Source: Nocardioides iriomotensis (GTDB lineage: Bacteria > Actinomycetota > Actinomycetes > Propionibacteriales > Nocardioidaceae). From it: a DNA stretch of 64,000 nt. The notes below the pieces were generated by a model. That model was not told where the DNA came from. It made no database searches and saw only the letters and a program-made list of their open reading frames with translations. The position numbers and the translations under genes were made by a program. The DNA is taken from assembly GCF_004168035.1 (NCBI RefSeq), contig NZ_SDPU01000035.1, forward strand, positions 248,001-312,000, given 5' to 3'. Shown here piece by piece: positions 60,366 through 64,000 of this stretch (the stretch's first letter is position 1; every line of letters begins with the position of its first letter).

Positions 60366-60965
60366 TCAGTAGCGGTCGGGCAGCTTCTCGCCGACCTTGA
60401 CCTGCCGCTTGGGCAGCCGCAGCCAGCGCATCTGCAGCGCCCGTAGCACGGCGTACGACGTCACGCCCTTGTGCGAGTCGTCGGGGAACCGGGTGCGCAC
60501 CTCGCGCTTGAGCCGCCACACCATCAGCACGGTGTCGAGGGCCACGACCAGGATCGTGGCGCTCCACAGCCCGTTGGCGAAGGTCGGGTTGAAGGTCTGC
60601 GCGACCATGATCACGACCAGCAGGGGCAGCAGGAACTCCGCCATCGAGATCCGGGCGTCGACGAAGTCGCGGGTGAACTTCTTGACCCGGCCCTGGTCGC
60701 GGGCGGGCAAGTAGCGCTCGTCGCCGGTGCGCATCCCCTCGCGCATCTTGGCGTTCTGCTTGGTCCGCTGGTCACGCAGCGTCTGCCGGGCGGCCTTCTT
60801 GTCCATGGGGGCACGGGCCCGCGCCTTGGCGGCGGCCTCGGCCTCCTTGCGGGTCGGCGTCGGCCGGCCCTTGCCGCCCTCCTTGACCTCGGCGGTGGTG
60901 GCGGCGCTGGCGGTCTCGTCGGACTTGGAACGTCGGAACAACGGGCTCGAACTCTTCTCTGGCAC
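60366..60965 (-). CDS. DUF3043 domain membrane protein
   Basis: About 199 residues. A long basic, Ala/Lys-rich cytoplasmic N-terminus (about 1-95, including KAARQTLRDQRTKQNAKMRE and GDERYLPARDQGRVKKFTRDFVD) leads to two membrane helices (LLPLLVVIMVAQ and SATILVVALDTVLMVW). It matches the actinobacterial DUF3043 family, which in mycobacteria (Rv2206) lies near cobT and cobS. The GTG at 60965 gives the family-length N-terminus. Function unknown. Confidence 0.87.
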   Translation of the reverse strand: MPEKSSSPLFRRSKSDETASAATTAEVKEGGKGRPTPTRKEAEAAAKARARAPMDKKAARQTLRDQRTKQNAKMREGMRTGDERYLPARDQGRVKKFTRDFVDARISMAEFLLPLLVVIMVAQTFNPTFANGLWSATILVVALDTVLMVWRLKREVRTRFPDDSHKGVTSYAVLRALQMRWLRLPKRQVKVGEKLPDRY

Positions 60966-61152
60966 AGGGGAGCGGTCGTGAGGTCTCACGATACCGCCGC
61001 GCCGCAGGTGCCCCGCGACGAGAAGGCTTCCGGCGTACGGCGGGGGAGGACCGGAACTCTCTCCCGATCCCACCCGTTCTGACCGTAGGGTGGTCGGCGT
61101 CGGCAGACCGTCACCCAAACCACCCGAGACAGAACGAGGGGGCCCGCCCGTC

Positions 61153-61968
61153 ATGAGCCTCATGAAGCGCATGAGCCTGATCTTCCGCAGCAAGGCCAAC
61201 AAGGCGCTCGACCGCGCCGAGGACCCGCGCGAGACGCTCGACTACAGCTACCAGCGCCAGGTGGAGCTGCTCTCGAAGGTGCGTCGCGGCGTCGCCGACG
61301 TCGCCACCAGCCGCAAGCGGGTCGAGCTCCAGGTCGCCCAGCTCGAGCAGCAGGAGAACAAGCTGACCGAGCAGGCCAAGAAGGCCCTCTCGATGGGCCG
61401 CGAGGACCTCGCCCGCGAGGCGCTCACCCGCAAGTCCGGCCTGGCCGGTCAGGTGAGCGAGCTGCGCCAGCAGCAGGCCCAGCTCCAGGGCGAGGAGGAG
61501 AAGCTGACGGTGGCCTCGCAGCGGCTCCAGGCCAAGGTCGAGGCCTTCCGCACCCGCAAGGAGACGATCAAGGCCACCTACACCGCCGCCGAGGCGCAGA
61601 CCCGGATCAACGAGGCGTTCTCCGGCATCTCCGAGGAGATGGGCGACGTCGGCCTCGCGATCCAGCGGGCCGAGGACAAGACCGCGCAGATGCAGGCGCG
61701 CGCGGGTGCCATCGACGAGCTGATCGCCTCCGGCGCGCTCGACGACGCCACCGCCATCGGTCAGGGCGACGACATCGCCCGCGAGCTCGAGGCGCTGTCC
61801 TCGGGCTCCGACGTCGAGGCCGAGCTCGCCGCCCTCAAGGCGGGCGGGTCCGGCAGCTCCGCGCCGCAGGCGCTCGAGGCCGGCGACTCCACCCCCGCCG
61901 CGCAGCCGACCGCCCAGCCCGTCGCCGAGCCGGTCGCGGAGGAGACCAAGCAGGAGGGTCAGCCGTGA
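61153..61968 (+). CDS. pspA: PspA/IM30 family envelope-stress protein
   Basis: A 271-residue coiled-coil protein. MKRMSLIFRSKANKALDRAEDPRETLDYSYQ is the amphipathic start typical of actinobacterial PspA; residues 30-200 are a long coiled coil (RVELQVAQLEQQENKLTEQAKK). The tail is Ala/Pro/Gln-rich. It binds the inner membrane under stress and preserves proton-motive force. ATG 61153 is the family start; TAGGGT at 61086-61091 is a possible -10. It overlaps the next gene by GTGA and heads a four-gene envelope set. Confidence 0.94.
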   Translation: MSLMKRMSLIFRSKANKALDRAEDPRETLDYSYQRQVELLSKVRRGVADVATSRKRVELQVAQLEQQENKLTEQAKKALSMGREDLAREALTRKSGLAGQVSELRQQQAQLQGEEEKLTVASQRLQAKVEAFRTRKETIKATYTAAEAQTRINEAFSGISEEMGDVGLAIQRAEDKTAQMQARAGAIDELIASGALDDATAIGQGDDIARELEALSSGSDVEAELAALKAGGSGSSAPQALEAGDSTPAAQPTAQPVAEPVAEETKQEGQP

Positions 61969-62243
61969 TCATCCGGATCCTGGGCGAGGGCCAGTACGAC
62001 CTGCCCGAGGCCGAGGTGTCCGGCCTGAACACCCTCGACGACACCCTGGAGCAGGCCGTCGAGGCCGGCGACGACGCGGCGTTCACCGAGGCCCTGGCCG
62101 GCCTGCTGACGGCCGTCCGGGGTTCCGGCTCCCTGCTCGCCGACGACTCCCTCGAGGACTCCGACCTGATCCTGCCGCCCGCCGACGCGAGCATCGACGA
62201 GGTCCGGGAGATGCTCACCGGCGAGGGCCTGATCCCCGGCTGA
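61965..62243 (+). CDS. pspAA: PspA-associated protein PspAA
   Basis: A 92-residue acidic protein beginning MIIRILGEGQYDLPEAEVSGLN, with LNTLDDTLEQAVEAGDDAAF, a helix, and the ending VREMLTGEGL. This is the PspAA domain found next to PspA in actinobacteria and archaea, thought to be a partner of PspA. The GTG overlaps the pspA stop, so the two are made together. Confidence 0.92.
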   Translation: MIIRILGEGQYDLPEAEVSGLNTLDDTLEQAVEAGDDAAFTEALAGLLTAVRGSGSLLADDSLEDSDLILPPADASIDEVREMLTGEGLIPG

Positions 62244-62275
62244 CGCCCCCCACCGCACCGCACGAAGGACGACAC

Positions 62276-63235
62276 ATGGCGCACACACGGTTCATCAAGG
62301 ACACCGGCCTCACCGCCCGGATGACGCTGGTGATGTTCCTGCTCGGTGCGCTGCTCGTCGGGTTCGTCGCGGTGCTCCTCGCCGCGTTCGGCAACAGCCC
62401 CGGGCTGATCCTGCTCATCGGCGGGATCGGCCTCGGCGTGGTCTGGTTCCAGTGGTACAACTCCGACACCTTCGCGATGAAGGCGATGCGGGCCCGCGAG
62501 GTGACGCCCGAGCAGGCACCCGAGCTGCACGCCGTCATCGACCGGCTCTGCGCGCTGGCCGACATGCCCAAGCCGCGCGTGGGGATCGCCTACACCGACC
62601 TGCCCAACGCGTTCGCGACCGGCCGCTCGCCCAACCGGGCCGTGGTCTGCGTGACGACGGGCCTGCTCGACCGGCTGTCGGCCGAGGAGGTCGAAGCGGT
62701 CCTCGCGCACGAGCTGTCGCACGTCGCCCACCGCGACGTGCTCGTCATGACCCTCGCCTCGTCGGCCGGCATCATCGCCGGGATGGCCACGCGCGGCGCG
62801 CAGTACGGCGCGATCTTCGGTGGCCGCGGCCGCGACAGCAACAGCGGCGGCGCACCCGTGTGGCTGGTCGTCCTCGTGGTCAGCATGGTCACCTACGCCA
62901 TCAGCTTCTTCCTGACCCGGCTGCTGTCGCGCTACCGCGAGCTGTGCGCCGACCGGTCCGGCGCGTTCCTGACCGGCAAGCCCTCGGCCCTGGCCAGCGC
63001 GCTCACCAAGATCACCGGTGACATCGCCAGCATCCCCAACAAGGACCTCCGCTCGGCCCAGTCGATGAACGCCTTCTTCATCACCCCGGCCATCAGCGGC
63101 ATGTCGCTGAAGACACTCACCTCGACCCACCCGTCGCTGGAGCAGCGGCTCGAGCAGCTCGCCAAGATCTCGGCCGAGCTCGGCCGTCCCCTCGACGGCG
63201 GCTTCCCGCAGCCCGGCCAGCCGGGTCAGCTGTGA
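62276..63235 (+). CDS. htpX: Zinc metalloprotease HtpX
   Basis: A 319-residue membrane protease of the M48B family. Four hydrophobic segments surround the zinc site HELSHVAHRD (H145, E146, H149); the third ligand is the Glu of SRYRELCADRSGA. It degrades misfolded membrane proteins. In this operon it lies between pspAA and pspAB, an arrangement typical of actinobacteria. The gene follows pspAA by 32 bases. Confidence 0.95.
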   Translation: MAHTRFIKDTGLTARMTLVMFLLGALLVGFVAVLLAAFGNSPGLILLIGGIGLGVVWFQWYNSDTFAMKAMRAREVTPEQAPELHAVIDRLCALADMPKPRVGIAYTDLPNAFATGRSPNRAVVCVTTGLLDRLSAEEVEAVLAHELSHVAHRDVLVMTLASSAGIIAGMATRGAQYGAIFGGRGRDSNSGGAPVWLVVLVVSMVTYAISFFLTRLLSRYRELCADRSGAFLTGKPSALASALTKITGDIASIPNKDLRSAQSMNAFFITPAISGMSLKTLTSTHPSLEQRLEQLAKISAELGRPLDGGFPQPGQPGQL

Positions 63236-63801
63236 AGATCGTCGACGCGCTGCTGGGTCGCCGGCCCAAGGTCCGCAACGACCTCGACGACCTGTTCGCC
63301 GTACCCACCGCGGCGATCACCCTGCAGACCGCCGCCTCGTTCGAGCCGACCGGCGTGGGCGCGGTCTGCTTCCGGGCCGCCGAGGGTGCCGCGTTCGCCG
63401 CGGCCGAGGCCGAGATCACCGCGGTGCTCGACAACGACGAGGACCCCGATCTGGAGCGCCAGGTCGACGAGTTCGGCTTCACCTGGCTGATCGCGCGCCA
63501 GGACGACACCTCGGCGCTGGTCACCGACCTGCACGCGATCAACACCGCGCTCGAGGCGCAGGGCTTCGGCCCGCAGCTGCTGTGCTCGCTGGTGTCCTTC
63601 AAGGACGCGACCGGCCGGCCGCTCGCGCTGGTGTACCTCTACAAGCAGGGCACCTTCTACCCGTTCGCGCCGAAGCCGGGCGCCGGGCAGCAGCGCGACA
63701 ACCTGCTCGAGATGCAGGTCCGCGACCTGGTCAAGAACGACCTGCCGGTCGAGCCGGACATGCAGCGCTGGATGGCGGTCTGGGGAGCCCCCGGCGTCTA
63801 G
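63232..63801 (+). CDS. pspAB: PspA-associated protein PspAB
   Basis: A 189-residue soluble protein. It starts MKIVDALLGRRPKVRNDLDDLFAVPTAAI and holds GVGAVCFRAAEGAAFAAAEAE and DEFGFTWLIARQDDTSALVTD, with the ending LPVEPDMQRWMAVWG. This is the PspAB/HtpX-associated family. The GTG overlaps the htpX stop. Its stop codon overlaps that of the convergent nadA gene within a CTAG palindrome. Confidence 0.93.
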   Translation: MKIVDALLGRRPKVRNDLDDLFAVPTAAITLQTAASFEPTGVGAVCFRAAEGAAFAAAEAEITAVLDNDEDPDLERQVDEFGFTWLIARQDDTSALVTDLHAINTALEAQGFGPQLLCSLVSFKDATGRPLALVYLYKQGTFYPFAPKPGAGQQRDNLLEMQVRDLVKNDLPVEPDMQRWMAVWGAPGV

Positions 63802-64000
63802 TCCTTCGCCGCGGTGCGGGCCGGGAGGTCGAGCATCCGCTGCAGCGCGACCAGCGCCCACTTCTCCGTCTCCGGGTCGACCTGGATCTGGTTGACGACG
63901 GTGCCGGCGACGAGGTTCTCCAAGGCCCACACCAGGTGCGGCAGGTCGATCCGGTTCATCGTCGAGCAGTAGCAGACCGTCCTGTCCAGGAACACGATGT
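63798..64000 (-). CDS. nadA: Quinolinate synthase NadA (C-terminal part, runs off the window)
   Basis: Only the last 67 or so residues are present, on the minus strand. TVCYCSTMNRIDLPHLVWAL carries the Cys that binds the 4Fe-4S cluster, and LVAGTVVNQIQVDPETEKWALVALQRML is the family C-terminus. NadA makes quinolinate for NAD synthesis from iminoaspartate and dihydroxyacetone phosphate. The 5' part lies beyond the right edge. Confidence 0.92.
   Translation of the reverse strand, partial: IVFLDRTVCYCSTMNRIDLPHLVWALENLVAGTVVNQIQVDPETEKWALVALQRMLDLPARTAAKD

Overview
The window is high-GC DNA with dense genes, frequent 4-base ATGA/GTGA stop-start overlaps and many starts that sit 6-7 bases after a TAnnnT hexamer (leaderless transcription). 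Gene content (GAF-ANTAR regulators, PspA/PspAA/PspAB, DUF3043, DUF4191, SCO2322 family, a GlnR-type glnA promoter) points to an actinobacterium. The gene style and the GGTGGTCGAG...GAGACC intergenic repeats suggest Nocardioides or another Nocardioidaceae. That taxon is inferred from style, not from a marker gene.

Layout. (1) 1-5.0 kb: the 3' end of a SigB/SigF-type sigma factor, a flavodoxin-like protein, three GAF-ANTAR proteins and an NhaP-type antiporter, which looks like a stress or signalling neighbourhood. (2) 5.2-13 kb: a methyltransferase, a membrane-anchored hydrolase, an MDR oxidoreductase, an ArsR regulator with two CDF-type transporters, a metallophosphoesterase with a zinc-ribbon partner, and small proteins. 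(3) 13-20.6 kb: accessory genes including an SDR gene with a damaged 5' end, a TetR relic, an AadA-like nucleotidyltransferase, a two-component system and a secreted polysaccharide deacetylase. (4) 20.6-24.8 kb: two gene-poor stretches around a YihY-family gene and a secreted propeller protein. This block is bounded by a 13-bp repeat that coincides with the 3' end of glnA, and carries paired 11-bp tandem repeats and an excisionase-like relic, so it may be a decayed integrative element. (5) 24.8-52 kb: a core metabolic region with glnA, RDD, DUF4191, lipA, lipB, a TIGR01777 epimerase, sucB, lpd, pepA and gcvT. The order is recognisably that of the mycobacterial gcvT-pepB-sucB-lipB-lipA-glnA region, but is interrupted by a lipid-modification operon (AlaX, FAD oxidoreductase, DUF1365, cyclopropane synthase), a lipoprotein, a LysR/MFS pair, an ABC exporter, an MMPL transporter and a gamma-glutamyltransferase. 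(6) 52-58.6 kb: a cobalamin salvage operon (SCO2322 protein, ECF T, A and S components, an MBL-CobU fusion, CobS) behind a recognisable adenosylcobalamin riboswitch. (7) 58.6-64 kb: an aldo/keto reductase, a thiamine-binding protein, DUF3043, the envelope-stress set pspA-pspAA-htpX-pspAB, and the 3' end of nadA.

Functional links. lipA and lipB make the lipoyl cofactor carried by SucB and reoxidised by Lpd, and gcvT works in the lipoate-dependent glycine cleavage system. The B12 operon imports a corrinoid and finishes nucleotide-loop assembly with CobU and CobS. The glnA promoter carries a complete tandem GlnR box, so nitrogen control is visible directly. The most unusual items are the MBL-CobU fusion, the candidate element at the glnA 3' end with its nearby nested stem-loop, the disrupted SDR gene, and the cluster of palindromes at 60.27-60.33 kb.
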